From Mycobacterium sp. Z3061 (GTDB lineage Bacteria > Actinomycetota > Actinomycetes > Mycobacteriales > Mycobacteriaceae): 64,000 bases of DNA. Positions 62,970-64,000 of this stretch are shown piece after piece. A program made the translations under genes and the position numbers. Numbering within the stretch: the stretch's first letter is position 1; each line of letters begins with the position of its first letter. The stretch is taken from NCBI RefSeq assembly GCF_031583025.1, contig NZ_CP134062.1, positions 3,410,001-3,474,000 of the forward strand. Reading direction: 5' to 3'. A model generated the notes under the pieces. The model saw only the letters and a program-made list of their open reading frames with translations. It searched no databases and was not told the DNA's origin.

Positions 62970-64000
62970 TTGGATTTTGGAGCACTCCCACCTGAAATCA
63001 ACTCGCTGCGAATGTATACCGGGCCCGGTGCAGCGCCGCTGCTGGCCGCGGTGACGGCGTGGAACGGGATTGCCGATGAATTGCGTTTGACCGCAACGGT
63101 ATACGAATCGGTGATATCGACGTTGGTCAGCGAAGGCTGGCTGGGGCCGGCGTCGGCCGCAATGACGGCTGCCGTCGCTCCGTATGTGACGTGGATGAGC
63201 GCGACCGGGCTACAGGCGGAGCAGACCGCCGGTCAGGCGGCCGCCGCCGCGGCTGCATATGAAGCGGCATTCGCGATGACCGTGCCTCCGGCGGTCGTCG
63301 CCGCCAACAGGGCACGACTGCTGATGCTGGTGGCCACCAACTTCCTGGGCATCAATACGCCCGCGATCGCGGCCACCGAAGCCGAATACGCCGAAATGTG
63401 GGCCCAGGATGCGACGGCGATGTACGTGTATGCCGCCAACGCCGCGGAGGCTGCGACGCTAACGCCGTTCCGCGAACCCGACCAGACGACCAACCCGGGC
63501 GGTCCGGCGGCCCAGGCGGCAGCCGTTTCCCAAGCCTCGGGTTCCACCGTCACGCAGACTGAGCTGCCGCAACTGATGTCGACAGTGCCCGGGAGCCTGC
63601 AGCAACTGGCATCTCCGGCAGCCGCCTCGCCATTCGACAACATCCCGCAGACCGGGCTGCTCGCCGACATCCTGAACTTCCTCGACGGCAACGACGGCAA
63701 CCCCTACGGAATCTTCCTGAACTCGACGCTGGTGAACGGGTTCGTGTCAGCCCAGTATGTGTCGCCCACAATCATCTTCCCTGCCACGACCGACGCGCTC
63801 GCCGACGTCGAGGCCGTGGCCGACGGGGCACTCGATGCCGCCCCCACCGCCGCCGATGCCTCGTCCGCCACGGCGGGCCTGACCGCCTCGCAGTCGGGCG
63901 GTGTGGGCGCCGGAGTCAATCAGGCTTCCTTCGTCGGCCGGCTGTCCGTGCCGCCGAGTTGGACCACGGCCGTCGAGGTCGCGAACCGCGCCCTCCCCGC
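62970..64000 (+). CDS. PPE family protein (PPE-SVP), cut by window edge
   Basis: An open frame from TTG 62970 (GTG 62961 is the alternative; AAGGAGG at 62955-62961 favours 62970) runs to the window end without a stop, about 343 residues. It starts [20 protein letters not shown], has WLGPAS near residue 60, [20 protein letters not shown] near 240 and the SVP motif [10 protein letters not shown] near the cut. It is a tandem relative of the PPE gene 54 bases upstream. The usual Gly-rich end is missing only because of the window boundary. Confidence 0.88.
   Translation, partial: MDFGALPPEINSLRMYTGPGAAPLLAAVTAWNGIADELRLTATVYESVISTLVSEGWLGPASAAMTAAVAPYVTWMSATGLQAEQTAGQAAAAAAAYEAAFAMTVPPAVVAANRARLLMLVATNFLGINTPAIAATEAEYAEMWAQDATAMYVYAANAAEAATLTPFREPDQTTNPGGPAAQAAAVSQASGSTVTQTELPQLMSTVPGSLQQLASPAAASPFDNIPQTGLLADILNFLDGNDGNPYGIFLNSTLVNGFVSAQYVSPTIIFPATTDALADVEAVADGALDAAPTAADASSATAGLTASQSGGVGAGVNQASFVGRLSVPPSWTTAVEVANRALP

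Overview
The window is GC-rich chromosomal DNA from a slow-growing Mycobacterium that is not M. tuberculosis itself. The main reason is a complete ESX-5 type VII secretion locus (eccB5-eccC5 ... PE-esxM-esxN-espG5-eccD5-mycP5-eccE5-eccA5) with PE and PPE genes; ESX-5 is known only from slow growers. PPE/PE families, mycofactocin-type SDR, F420-type LLM oxidoreductase, ANTAR and wax-ester synthase genes fit the same group. No rRNA, tRNA, insertion sequence, prophage or CRISPR array was seen. Family names and M. tuberculosis equivalents are from memory, not from a search.

Region 1 (1-17,600) is accessory metabolism. It holds a truncated P450, an LLM oxidoreductase, an amidohydrolase, a small TetR module (unknown protein, TetR repressor, methyltransferase, with near-identical palindromes at the promoters), and a tightly packed eight-gene minus-strand operon (16,135 down to 7,539). 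That operon encodes an SDR, TPP-dependent E1 alpha and beta subunits, a free-standing lipoyl domain, a crotonase, a CoA ligase, a Rieske oxygenase and a KstD-like flavin dehydrogenase. A second crotonase and a CoA transferase flank it. It reads as a catabolic pathway for an unknown cyclic acid or ketone and is the best candidate here for undescribed chemistry.

Region 2 (17,700-36,994) follows the order of M. tuberculosis Rv1769 to Rv1781c: PLP aldolase/racemase-like protein, M28 peptidase, L-gulonolactone dehydrogenase, ANTAR protein, IclR regulator, BBE-type oxidase, Rv1775-like protein, CYP144, Rv1778c, the Rv1779c membrane protein, Rv1780 and malQ. Insertions relative to that order are a wax-ester synthase with a DosR-like box, a lipoprotein, a molybdopterin/cytochrome b fusion, an SRPBCC protein, a small membrane protein and a SnoaL-like protein. 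The TetR gene that precedes cyp144 in M. tuberculosis is absent, but a palindromic operator remains.

Region 3 (37,269-64,000) is ESX-5. EccB5, C5, D5, E5 and MycP5 form the membrane machine, EccA5 is the cytosolic AAA+ ATPase, EspG5 the PE/PPE chaperone, and EsxM/EsxN with the PE/PPE proteins are substrates. Two features are unusual. A PPE-PE-PPE cassette lies between eccC5 and cyp143 rather than after the ferredoxin gene, and a phosphate-binding lipoprotein gene (pstS) plus a DUF732 secreted-protein gene sit between the PPE genes and the PE-esxM-esxN block. A strong terminator follows eccC5 and a perfect hairpin lies between esxN and espG5. The window ends inside the second of two tandem PPE genes.
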